53,611 bases of DNA from a virus. Every line of letters begins with the position of its first letter. Position 1 is the first letter of the stretch. The translations under genes and the position numbers were made by a program. Location of the stretch: positions 1 through 53,611 of IMG/VR virus record IMGVR_UViG_3300036861_000061; one strand, given 5' to 3'. Shown one piece after another: positions 29,836 through 36,755 of the stretch. The notes beneath the pieces were generated by a model. That model had not been told where the DNA came from, searched no databases, and saw only the letters and a list, made by a program, of their open reading frames with translations.

Positions 29836-30341
29836 TAATTCTCTGCCTTAAATTCTGGTCCACCTACCCAACCACGCGGGGATGATGCTACCACCCATGT
29901 ACCTCCGCGAAAGCGTATATTACCATCTATATCAATTTGTAAAACCCTACTAATCTGATTATTATTTGGATTTAAATTAAGGCATAATCCAAATATTATA
30001 CTAACTCCTGGTCTGTTTCCAGCAGGGAGTGTAGCTATAATTGTATTGTCAGTTATATCTATAGTGGGAGTATAAAATTCTGGTCTAATATGTACAATGC
30101 CAAGAGAATCTTTCCAATAAGCCATGGTGGTAGGTGACCATACACCACCATTAACTAAGGTTAATGTTGACCACGTGGGCTGTGTCTCAATTTTCGCAGG
30201 AGGTATAGTATTATTTGTAATATTTACACTTTCAATAGAAGAAATAATTGTTTGAAGTTCTGTTAAAACATTAACTACTTTCTGATCTTCTGAACTACTT
30301 AATTGTTGTAATCGTGGTAATTGTTGTACAGGGAGAGCCAC
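29835..30341 (-). CDS. Tandem fibre-like protein C (first copy)
   Basis: A 168-residue protein, MALPVQQLPRLQQLSSSEDQ..., with TWSTLTLVNGGVWSPTTMAYW, KDSLGIVHIRPEF and IIATLPAGNRPG. It begins one base inside the stop of the nozzle-like gene. All three copies start MALPVQ and end in EN. Their diversity is concentrated in the C-terminal third, as expected for receptor-contacting parts. Confidence 0.65.
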   Translation of the reverse strand: MALPVQQLPRLQQLSSSEDQKVVNVLTELQTIISSIESVNITNNTIPPAKIETQPTWSTLTLVNGGVWSPTTMAYWKDSLGIVHIRPEFYTPTIDITDNTIIATLPAGNRPGVSIIFGLCLNLNPNNNQISRVLQIDIDGNIRFRGGTWVVASSPRGWVGGPEFKAEN

Positions 30342-31864
30342 TAATTATTCCTTGGAGTGATATAAGGAGTATATGCGTCCATTTCAAATGGATTAATAGA
30401 TGTACTTTGTATTTGGAAACTAAATACTCGACAAACGCCTAATGTGTAAAGGCGTCTAGCAGCTTGTGTTGCATTACCACCAAAAAATCCTTCTACGCCA
30501 GATGTACCACTACCACCATAAGTATTAACAGTACCTGTATAGAAAAATATATCCGTTAAAATTAATGTACTAGATAACCCAAAGTCTTTAGAAATATACG
30601 CATCTACTGTTCCTGCACCATCAACATGAATTTCACGAATACGTTTATTACGATATGGTTCCTGAAGATAACGATGTCTATATACTCCTGAAACACTTAA
30701 CCAAGGACCAGTCCACTGAACAGTATAATTAGCCCCATTATCTTGTAATTGATCTATTACATAGCATTTATCAACTCTAGCTGCTGTAGGTATAGCTGAA
30801 AATAATTCTTGATCTGTTGCAGGACGCCATAGAGCAAACTGATTAGCGGTATTAGTATGTTTCCACCAAGAACTAGTAGTAGTATCATAATCTAATGTTA
30901 AATTATTGGTAGTACCAGTGGTGCAAATAGAAAGATAATAATGATCATTAATAAAACCACCACAAGCACGTTTACGTTGGGCAGCTACTATTCCATCTAA
31001 TGTAGGATCTATTTTAATAGAAATATTTTTTAAACTTTTACCATCTGTAACCCATACACCTTTATCTTGAGATAAGAAAAAAGTACCAATAGGAGTTTCA
31101 GTAATACTTCTATATGCTGCACAACCTAATTGAGAAGATAAAACTCTATTAGCACCTGTGTCTAAGTCGTAGACAACCCATGTTTTCTGCTTCTTAAATA
31201 CTAGGAGATATGGACCAGCAGTACCAATACCAGTAATCGAATCACCATCGGTAGGATCAAAATCAACAACATTCGCTGCTGGCCAAACTCCAGGATTACC
31301 AATATCAGAAAAGAAAAGGCGCGAAGGATTGGTAGTATTCCCAGCTATCCACACACGATTCTTAAAATAAACCATATAAGAACCTGTAGGAACAGTTCCT
31401 GAAGTAGCCACCCAAGTAGCAATAGTACCTGTACCAATCCATCTATACGCAGCAGTTGGATTATTAAAGTAGATTGGTCCTACTGATCCAGCAGTTCCCG
31501 TTCCCGCCTGAATAATAGCCGTATCTAATGGCGTTCCAGTAAACACAGCAGTGTTAATATCAGTAGCTGTTCCAACAGTAGAGACAGAATAGACTTCACC
31601 ATCTTCATCTATTGCAATAAGTACATCTCCTGCCGTTGGTACACCATAGGCTCCAAATAAAGCATGTATTTGAGTAGAGCCAGCATTCAATGCTGTAAAG
31701 TTTGAACAAAACGTAGTACAACCATCACGTTTTTTTATAGAACCACGAACCGTTGTAACCACATTAGAACAATCACGACACTCATTAGCTTCAACTAGAT
31801 ATGGAGCAGATTTAGTATTAAGTCCACCGGTAAAATCAGTTTGACGTAAAGGAATACCTCTCAT
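30341..31864 (-). CDS. Beta-propeller tail (nozzle-like) protein
   Basis: About 507 residues from the ATG at 31864; a GTG at 31873 is an alternative. The N terminus FTGGLNTKSAPYLVEANECRDCSNVV is typical of podovirus tail nozzle or stabilisation proteins. The middle shows repeated blades: GPYLLVFKKQKTWVVYDLD, GTFFLSQDKGVWVTDGKSLKNIS. It probably forms the tail tube end below the adaptor encoded just upstream. Cysteines in the first 60 residues are unusual. Confidence 0.7.
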   Translation of the reverse strand: MRGIPLRQTDFTGGLNTKSAPYLVEANECRDCSNVVTTVRGSIKKRDGCTTFCSNFTALNAGSTQIHALFGAYGVPTAGDVLIAIDEDGEVYSVSTVGTATDINTAVFTGTPLDTAIIQAGTGTAGSVGPIYFNNPTAAYRWIGTGTIATWVATSGTVPTGSYMVYFKNRVWIAGNTTNPSRLFFSDIGNPGVWPAANVVDFDPTDGDSITGIGTAGPYLLVFKKQKTWVVYDLDTGANRVLSSQLGCAAYRSITETPIGTFFLSQDKGVWVTDGKSLKNISIKIDPTLDGIVAAQRKRACGGFINDHYYLSICTTGTTNNLTLDYDTTTSSWWKHTNTANQFALWRPATDQELFSAIPTAARVDKCYVIDQLQDNGANYTVQWTGPWLSVSGVYRHRYLQEPYRNKRIREIHVDGAGTVDAYISKDFGLSSTLILTDIFFYTGTVNTYGGSGTSGVEGFFGGNATQAARRLYTLGVCRVFSFQIQSTSINPFEMDAYTPYITPRNN

Positions 31865-32472
31865 ATATTCCACATCCCCTTAACCTGCCGGGGTCCATCA
31901 CCTACAAACTGTCTATCCTCTCCCAATCCTCTAAGAGCCTCTTGATATCTACCAAAATGATACCCATGCATTTGACTATCATCTTCAGCTATATACGCTT
32001 CAGCCACTGCATAACGAATCATCGTCTTATGCCAGTCTAATGGCAGAATAGATACATCATCATTAGCAGATAGATCTACAGGATCCTTATAATACATCAA
32101 AGTTAATATATTGGGGACGTTTGGAGTAGGATATAGAATAATGTTTGATCCTATTGCGTAGGATTCAGGAGCACCAGTAACTTGCCCACCCATATTCCAA
32201 AGAAGAAGATCGTCATATTCTTCAATAGATAGTTTCCATCCAAAATTAGGATCTATTAAACCCTTGACTCGTACAAGATCGGTTGGTTTAGTATAAGTAG
32301 CAGTCCCTGATACCACATTAATAGTAGTAGTTACTAAAAGTTCAGGGATAGTTACTTTTCGTGCTATTTCGGCCTGGGCATCATTTAACCATATCTTAAC
32401 TCGACTCCGATACGTATTAGCATCAAAGCCATAATTAAGAACCTCATCTTGCATTTGTAGATATGTACTCAT
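31861..32472 (-). CDS. Head-tail adaptor (tail tubular A / gp4-like)
   Basis: This 203-residue protein has VKIWLNDAQAEIARKVTIPELLVTTTINVVSGTATYTKPTDLVRVKGL, then a helical end LDWHKTMIRYAVAEAYIAEDD. This strand-helix order (an N-terminal helix, a Tyr-Pro turn and a C-terminal helical hairpin) is characteristic of podovirus adaptor or tail tubular A proteins. It starts the run of tail genes and is separated from the capsid block by the tRNA island. Confidence 0.75.
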   Translation of the reverse strand: MSTYLQMQDEVLNYGFDANTYRSRVKIWLNDAQAEIARKVTIPELLVTTTINVVSGTATYTKPTDLVRVKGLIDPNFGWKLSIEEYDDLLLWNMGGQVTGAPESYAIGSNIILYPTPNVPNILTLMYYKDPVDLSANDDVSILPLDWHKTMIRYAVAEAYIAEDDSQMHGYHFGRYQEALRGLGEDRQFVGDGPRQVKGMWNI

Positions 32473-32479
32473 GGCATAC

Positions 32480-32508
32480 TTGACAATTCCACTCGAAGTT
32501 GCTATAAT
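32480..32508 (+). promoter_or_regulatory. Consensus sigma-70 promoter for the tRNA island
   Basis: TTGACA at 32480-32485, a 17-base spacer, then TATAAT at 32503-32508: both hexamers are perfect. Transcription would begin about at the first base of the first tRNA (32516). It points against the flanking genes, so the island has its own promoter. It is the only perfect one noticed in the window. Confidence 0.85.
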
Positions 32509-32515
32509 CGCACGT

Positions 32516-32588
32516 GCGCCGGTAGCTCAGTGGTTAGAGCGGCAGGCTTATATCCTGTATGTCGTAGGTTCAAATCCTACTCGGCGCA
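32516..32588 (+). tRNA. tRNA-Ile (anticodon TAT)
   Basis: Acceptor GCGCCGG/TCGGCGC (with one mismatch at the inner end), D arm GCTCAGTGGTTAGAGC, anticodon loop CTTATAT (T33, anticodon TAT) in stem GCAGG/CCTGT, T arm GTAGGTTCAAATCCTAC. It reads AUA codons. CCA is not encoded. Confidence 0.93.
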
Positions 32589-32589
32589 T

Positions 32590-32660
32590 TACCGGCTCGT
32601 CTAAAGGCAGGACATAAGGTTTTGGTCCTTATAATCTAGGTTCGACTCCTAGGCCGGTAG
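32590..32660 (+). tRNA. tRNA-Gln (anticodon TTG)
   Basis: Acceptor TACCGGC/GCCGGTA, anticodon stem TAAGG/CCTTA with loop TTTTGGT (anticodon TTG), T arm CTAGGTTCGACTCCTAG. It reads CAA. It is one base from the tRNA-Ile. Confidence 0.92.
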
Positions 32661-32662
32661 TA

Positions 32663-32738
32663 TGGCGCTATAGACTAATTGGATAAGTCCCTAGTCCTTC
32701 AAACTAGATGATGCGGGTTCAAATCCCGCTAGCGCTAT
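32663..32738 (+). tRNA. tRNA-Glu-like (anticodon TTC, C at position 33)
   Basis: Acceptor TGGCGCT/AGCGCTA, D arm region AGACTAATTGGATAAGTC, anticodon stem CTAGT/ACTAG with loop CCTTCAA, T arm GCGGGTTCAAATCCCGC. With normal spacing the anticodon is TTC (Glu), but position 33 is C instead of the near-universal T. It may be altered, or decode poorly. Confidence 0.8.
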
Positions 32739-32741
32739 TAG

Positions 32742-32813
32742 GCCCCCGTAGCTCAACGGTAGAGCAAAGGTCTTTTAAACCTGAGGTTGTGGGTTCGATT
32801 CCCTCCGGGGGTA
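32742..32813 (+). tRNA. tRNA-Lys (anticodon TTT)
   Basis: Acceptor GCCCCCG/CGGGGGT, D arm GCTCAACGGTAGAGC, anticodon loop CTTTTAA (TTT), T arm GTGGGTTCGATTCCCTC with one weak pair. It reads AAA. It is the last of the cluster. Confidence 0.92.
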
Positions 32814-32831
32814 TTAGAAAGGAAATACACC

Positions 32832-32900
32832 ATGAATGAACATAACTGGTATTGGTTCTTAATCGTAACAATCCTAATAGGATTCATTTTACATGGCTGA
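32832..32900 (+). CDS. Tiny membrane protein, 22 aa
   Basis: MNEHNWYWFLIVTILIGFIL followed by HG: one hydrophobic helix, with AAAGGAAA upstream. It is co-transcribed with the tRNAs and overlaps the micro-ORF at 32893. Confidence 0.5.
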   Translation: MNEHNWYWFLIVTILIGFILHG

Positions 32901-32940
32901 TTACATTACTCATCAGAGCATAACAAAAGTTATACTCTAA
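32893..32940 (+). CDS. Duplicated micro-ORF, 15 aa (rightward copy)
   Basis: MADYITHQSITKVIL ends in TAATG shared with the next ORF. A near-identical segment of about 50 bases (MANYIAHQSTIRIAL, also ending TAATGGC) lies on the opposite strand at 34208-34255. Conservation of frame and junction suggests a coupling peptide or a moved gene-start cassette. Confidence 0.5.
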   Translation: MADYITHQSITKVIL

Positions 32941-33107
32941 TGGCTAAAGTACAAATAGAACGATACTACGGACCATCTCATTATTGGGGTTGTATGTATC
33001 CACCCACTACACCTACCATTCGGCCTTATCTATTGAAATTTAGAGCACTTTGTCTGCCAGATAAACCACAAGAAGAACCAGAACAAGAAATACAAGAAAA
33101 CCAATAG
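32940..33107 (+). CDS. Hypothetical protein, 55 aa
   Basis: MAKVQIERYYGPSHYWGCMYPPTTP... has an aromatic N-terminal half and an acidic, glutamine-rich tail. It starts by overlap with the 15-residue micro-ORF. It is the last gene of the rightward island, facing the leftward gene at 33123. No family is recognised. Confidence 0.5.
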   Translation: MAKVQIERYYGPSHYWGCMYPPTTPTIRPYLLKFRALCLPDKPQEEPEQEIQENQ

Positions 33108-33122
33108 CAGTATTAACAGCAC

Positions 33123-33293
33123 TCATTTAGGTTTCATTCCTTTCATTTTCCTGTGTGCAGCAGCAGCTTGTTGGAATCTTTTCTTTCCATACTTCTTCCT
33201 TCCAATAGAAGCCGCTACTGCACCAGGATTACTAACTCCACCATGAGCAGCAATCTTAGCCTTTAGACGATCAAATCCTAAATACTCAGCCAT
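33123..33293 (-). CDS. Small basic structural-operon protein, 56 aa
   Basis: ORF MAEYLGFDRLKAKIAAHGGV... has AHGGVSNPGAVAASIGRKKYGKKRFQQAAAAHRKM, a pattern (GGV-x-x-PxAVAAxIGRKKYG) seen in tiny conserved proteins of phage morphogenesis operons. It overlaps the next gene's stop by one base. Its role is unknown. Confidence 0.65.
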   Translation of the reverse strand: MAEYLGFDRLKAKIAAHGGVSNPGAVAASIGRKKYGKKRFQQAAAAHRKMKGMKPK

Positions 33294-33541
33294 TAAGCTG
33301 CCTCTGTATTTACTAATTGAATGCGGCTATAAAAGATTCCACGATCCTCTGCATTAAGATTACACGCATCTCCTATAATATAAGCAATCTGTAGCTTATC
33401 ATGTTGAGATAAGGTAGATAAGGCAATAGCATCAGCTAATTGGTCACGCTGTAGTTTAGTAAGTTCATCCAAACCACGCTGACGCTTTTCAACTCCCTTC
33501 ATATCAGCTTCATGTTGTAACTGAGTTCTTCTTTTATGCAT
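33293..33541 (-). CDS. Hypothetical helical protein, 82 aa
   Basis: A basic helical N terminus (MHKRRTQLQHEADMKGVEKRQRGLDELTKLQRDQL) followed by a mixed C terminus. It overlaps both neighbours by one base. Its location between the decoration/capsid block and tail genes suggests a virion or assembly role. Confidence 0.6.
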   Translation of the reverse strand: MHKRRTQLQHEADMKGVEKRQRGLDELTKLQRDQLADAIALSTLSQHDKLQIAYIIGDACNLNAEDRGIFYSRIQLVNTEAA

Positions 33542-33978
33542 TAATACACATCCGGTGGTATATAGATAGGACCAGGGCGACCTTTTTTAAGGTCGCTTTT
33601 TATTGCGTGTGCTAGGTGTTCTGATAGTTCTCCGACCTGTTGGGAGAACTGATAATCCTTATCAGCGTCGATTTGAGCCTCCCGAGCGGTCAGGTCGGCT
33701 CCAACGTCGTAGTCCGATCGGCAGACCTCTCTGCATCGCTGGATGACCCTTCCATCAAGGACTTCAGCAGTGAGGACGAGATGATTCCTTCCATGCGCCG
33801 CAGCCCCTTCGAGATAGATCATAAAGTATCTCCCCTCAAATGAGTAGGACACTCGTAGTCGGGAATCTATCTCTAGGAGTTGTTTGGCTATACCACTGAC
33901 ATCATTGTCTATAACAATAGTCTTTCCCCCGCGACCGCGGATGACTTGATCTACGGTTGCAGGAATAATAGAAATCAT
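33541..33978 (-). CDS. Hypothetical structural-operon protein, 145 aa
   Basis: VSYSFEGRYFMIYLEGAAAHGRNHLVLTAEVLDGRVIQRCREV forms a beta-rich centre, and the end RPGPIYIPPDVY is proline-rich. It overlaps the next gene by four bases. It may be a head-tail or tail component, judged from context only. Confidence 0.6.
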   Translation of the reverse strand: MISIIPATVDQVIRGRGGKTIVIDNDVSGIAKQLLEIDSRLRVSYSFEGRYFMIYLEGAAAHGRNHLVLTAEVLDGRVIQRCREVCRSDYDVGADLTAREAQIDADKDYQFSQQVGELSEHLAHAIKSDLKKGRPGPIYIPPDVY

Positions 33979-34208
33979 ACTAGACTTTGAATATCTTGTA
34001 ATGGGACACGGGCTGTAGTGGCCGTAACAGGATCAGCATATAGCGCTGATGTGGGATTACTTACTAAAGTACCACCAGATACTAATGTAGTTGTGGTTAA
34101 CACAACATGGGGAGTTGAAGGGCCACCAACAACCACTGCACCAGGTTGTATACTATTAAAGGTCCCACTTAATGGGGGGCATGATTTATTTAATGTGAGA
34201 GTAGCCAT
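33975..34208 (-). CDS. Small beta-rich structural-type protein, 77 aa
   Basis: MATLTLNKSCPPLSGTFNSI... is rich in Thr/Val/Ser with strand periodicity, like decoration or fibre fragments. Its ATG overlaps the micro-ORF stop (TAATG), the same junction as the rightward gene at 32940. Confidence 0.6.
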   Translation of the reverse strand: MATLTLNKSCPPLSGTFNSIQPGAVVVGGPSTPHVVLTTTTLVSGGTLVSNPTSALYADPVTATTARVPLQDIQSLV

Positions 34209-34255
34209 TAGAGTGCAATTCTTATTGTGCTCTGATGAGCAATGTAATTAGCCAT
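34208..34255 (-). CDS. Duplicated micro-ORF, 15 aa (leftward copy)
   Basis: MANYIAHQSTIRIAL, ending TAATGGC; it matches the rightward copy at 32893 in most bases and in frame. Upstream is the gene at 34259 and downstream the gene at 34208. It probably couples translation between them. Confidence 0.5.
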   Translation of the reverse strand: MANYIAHQSTIRIAL

Positions 34256-34258
34256 TGA

Positions 34259-34459
34259 TTATGCAACAGTAATGGACGCAACCTGATCCATAACTGCCGC
34301 TCCGGCAGTAGCAGAATCTTGTCTGCATCCATGATTAGTACGAGTTGTTAGTCCAGTAGTACCAGTAAACTCAAGTTTACCGGAGTCAGCTCTATAAGTA
34401 ATACTTGTAGCAGTGAACTGTTCACCACTGTTCATTGTGATAGTAGCTGTATAAGCCAT
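34259..34459 (-). CDS. Small beta-rich protein, 66 aa
   Basis: MAYTATITMNSGEQFTATSI... alternates strands with Thr/Ser, then NHGCRQDSATAGAAVMDQVASITV. It resembles small decoration-like proteins. It follows the coiled-coil membrane protein at 34467 by seven bases. Confidence 0.6.
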   Translation of the reverse strand: MAYTATITMNSGEQFTATSITYRADSGKLEFTGTTGLTTRTNHGCRQDSATAGAAVMDQVASITVA

Positions 34460-34466
34460 GATTTCC

Positions 34467-34826
34467 TTAAATTAAATTGTTTGCTACGGCAACAACTAGA
34501 GAAATAATAAAAGTAGCACAACCGACAGCAATAGCAATAAATCTACGATTAGCAGAGTCAGTATTTTCAATAGCTTGCACTCGTCTATCAATAGTAGCCA
34601 TTTGCGTACGAGTTGCCTCTGCAAACTCCTTGGTAGCATAACTACCACGTTCTGAATTGATCTGATCCCTTAATTCATTCATTCCCTCAAGACGACGATC
34701 TATCTCCTTGCGAGCCACTAGTAGAGCTTCATTTTCCTGATTACTACGTTCTTCCAAGACAGCCACCTTGATTTTTAATTCCTCACATTCACGAGTGCGT
34801 GCTCGTAGGTCATCGCTTTCTGTCAT
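34467..34826 (-). CDS. Coiled-coil protein with C-terminal membrane helix
   Basis: Residues 1-90 form a long coiled coil (DDLRARTRECEELKIKVAVLEERSNQENEALLVARKEIDRRL ...), and residues 95-117 (FIAIAVGCATFIISLVVAVAN) are one membrane span. The shape matches phage proteins annotated as holin-like or membrane-anchored coiled coils. It is a candidate holin, at moderate confidence. Confidence 0.65.
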   Translation of the reverse strand: MTESDDLRARTRECEELKIKVAVLEERSNQENEALLVARKEIDRRLEGMNELRDQINSERGSYATKEFAEATRTQMATIDRRVQAIENTDSANRRFIAIAVGCATFIISLVVAVANNLI

Positions 34827-34844
34827 CTCCCAATTCCTTTTGGT

Positions 34845-34876
34845 AAAAGGCCCCCCTCCGAAGAGGGGGACCCTTT
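34845..34876 (-). terminator. Rho-independent terminator after capsid genes
   Basis: On the minus strand, GGTCCCCCTC-TTCG-GAGGGGGGCC is followed by TTTT: a GC-rich stem of about ten pairs with a stable tetraloop and a T-tract. It separates the capsid/decoration genes from the downstream genes. Confidence 0.85.
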
Positions 34877-34878
34877 CA

Positions 34879-35232
34879 TTACTCGGAAGGTGCTACAGCA
34901 TCGCCCTTTCCAATAGCCATGAAGCTAAAGAGGTGAGCTATGGTCGCAGTTGTCTGTGCTAATGGAACAGCAGCACCAACAGCAGCAGTTGCATTCACGA
35001 ATGCAATCTTGTTGTCAGTTTCATCCCATTGCACCACAAAGAACGAAGTCTGGCCAGCATCAGCAGCCACACCAGGTTCAAAGTGTGTCAGGTTGTTCAA
35101 ACCTAACAATGACGGGGCTAAAACGTCACCACCAACGGTAGTGGCGCCAGCAGCCGAAATACGACCAATGACCATTTTACGATCACCAATGCTAAACACC
35201 CTACGCTTTGTAACAGTAAAGGTAACAGCCAT
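34879..35232 (-). CDS. Capsid decoration/head-type protein, 117 aa
   Basis: MAVTFTVTKRRVFSIGDRKMVIGRISAAGATTVGGDVLAPSLLG is a beta-rich Gly/Ala/Thr protein ending at the terminator. Its place directly after the major capsid gene suggests a decoration or head-stabilising protein. No exact family is recognised. Confidence 0.65.
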   Translation of the reverse strand: MAVTFTVTKRRVFSIGDRKMVIGRISAAGATTVGGDVLAPSLLGLNNLTHFEPGVAADAGQTSFFVVQWDETDNKIAFVNATAAVGAAVPLAQTTATIAHLFSFMAIGKGDAVAPSE

Positions 35233-35241
35233 GCTGCCCCC

Positions 35242-36528
35242 TTACGAAACAACGCTAGGCGTATCGTCAGCGCCGCCAAACATACGAGCAGTACGGTTAG
35301 GTGCCACGCAACCAAGAGCCACGTACCACTTGAACCATGCTTGCCAGATAGCCTGACGCTGACCGGCAGTAGCGGTTGTCTTCATCTGGAAGATAGAACC
35401 GTTATAAACGTCCAACCAACCAGGACCAACCTGTTCAAACCACTTGAAGCCACTCTTATTGAGAGCAAATGCCCAACCCTTTGGGCAATCATCATCAGCA
35501 ATAACAGGAACCTCATTTACCATGATGGCGGAATAACCACCATGCACAGTAACGGCCTGGGCATCGGTAAAGCGCTTCTGTGACTGATAAGTATCTGCCA
35601 ATCTACGCTTCATACCACGAGTAGTAAGGAAGACTTCGACCTCTCCATTACCACCACCACCAACCAGGTCAGCGACCTGTTCAAAAGCAGACTCACCTGC
35701 GATACCCGCAGATAGGTCAACAGACGCTGCACCGTCCCAATACTGATTACCAGCAACAGATGAATCAATAGAGTGCAAAGTACGGGACTGACCCGTAATA
35801 TTGCGTAATCCATCCATCTCGTTGAGACGTGAGGAACCACCAGCAACACCGTTGGAAAGATAGATTCCAAAGGTGTTGTCGATAGATGCCGGAGTACCAG
35901 TAGCAGCACTTAACGTGACAACACCAGTAGACGCAACAACATTAGTAATCGTAGTACCGACAACTCCAAAAGAAGTTGCACCAGTGGTCTTGACGATAAT
36001 ATCGACAACCATGCCGATCTTAAGATACTGTGTTTCTTTAATGGTAGAACCAGTACCGGCGATTGCTCCAACAGTAACAGTAGAACCAGTTGCAGAAGCA
36101 CATGTAGCTAACAGACCATCACCAGTACCAAAAGCCTGACGATTGATCTGTTTCTTTAGATCCTGTGCAACTCCACGCGACTCTGCCTCCATAACAGAAA
36201 CAAAGGCGCCTTCATTAGACTTGGTTGCCTCAATAGCAACGTCAGTCAATTCGATACCTGCGTAGTGATAACGCAGGGGAACAATTGCGTCAGCCCAATC
36301 CTGACGACCAGCAGCGGGAAGTGTTGCAGCGTCACCACCGGACGACATACCAAAGTTACGGTTTTTGTGAACCGGCACAACGGCACGACGACCAGTATGG
36401 TCAACATGAGCGGAGTCACGTTGTATCTGATCCAGAAGATATGTCTTCTGGTTTAGCTGCTCCACAATTGGACCCACGTACAAGTCCTTCAGAATGGCAT
36501 CAGCAAGGGCCAAACTTTGAGTGGCCAA
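35242..36528 (-). CDS. Major capsid protein, HK97-like fold, TTG start
   Basis: This 428-residue protein starts at a TTG (no upstream ATG fits). An N-terminal helix (ALADAILKDLYVGPIVEQLNQKTYLLDQIQRD) is followed by FGMSSGGDAATLP, DAIVPLRYHYAGIELTDVAIEAT, then VEVFLTTRGMKRRLADTY and the C-terminal IFQMKTTATAGQRQAIWQAWFKWYVALGCVAPNRTARM. The P-domain and A-domain order fits the HK97 fold of short-tailed actinophages. It sits just downstream of the scaffold gene. Confidence 0.88.
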   Translation of the reverse strand: MATQSLALADAILKDLYVGPIVEQLNQKTYLLDQIQRDSAHVDHTGRRAVVPVHKNRNFGMSSGGDAATLPAAGRQDWADAIVPLRYHYAGIELTDVAIEATKSNEGAFVSVMEAESRGVAQDLKKQINRQAFGTGDGLLATCASATGSTVTVGAIAGTGSTIKETQYLKIGMVVDIIVKTTGATSFGVVGTTITNVVASTGVVTLSAATGTPASIDNTFGIYLSNGVAGGSSRLNEMDGLRNITGQSRTLHSIDSSVAGNQYWDGAASVDLSAGIAGESAFEQVADLVGGGGNGEVEVFLTTRGMKRRLADTYQSQKRFTDAQAVTVHGGYSAIMVNEVPVIADDDCPKGWAFALNKSGFKWFEQVGPGWLDVYNGSIFQMKTTATAGQRQAIWQAWFKWYVALGCVAPNRTARMFGGADDTPSVVS

Positions 36529-36669
36529 CTTACTTTAACCTTTCTATTTATTGTGGTTTATTTAACTCCACTCTGCCCTAGCCCGGTGCTGTACCAATTC
36601 TCTTAGATTTAAGATCCATATCGAAAATCGGCCCTGGCGCTGGGCTGTACTTATGTGGTGTGATACAAA

Positions 36670-36719
36670 TGGAGCTTACGGGAATCGAACCCGTATTTAT
36701 GAAACCCCCAGGCAGCCCC
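36670..36719 (-). ncRNA. tmRNA/tRNA-like minihelix upstream of the capsid gene
   Basis: On the minus strand, GGGGCT pairs with AGCTCC (one G-T), and ACGGGTTCGATTCCCGT is a perfect T arm, followed by A at the discriminator position. Only an acceptor stem, a linker (GCCTGGGGGTTTCATAAAT) and a T arm are present, 50 bases in all; this resembles the tRNA-like domain of tmRNA (GGGGCTG...CAGCTCC). A hairpin TTACTC/GAGTAA precedes it. The rest of the 36529-36755 gap holds AGCCC/GGGCT and GTGG/CCAC pairings. It may be a decayed tRNA or a processing signal. Confidence 0.55.
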
Positions 36720-36755
36720 AAAGTTACTCATATTTAGGAGTAAGGTAAACAGGCA

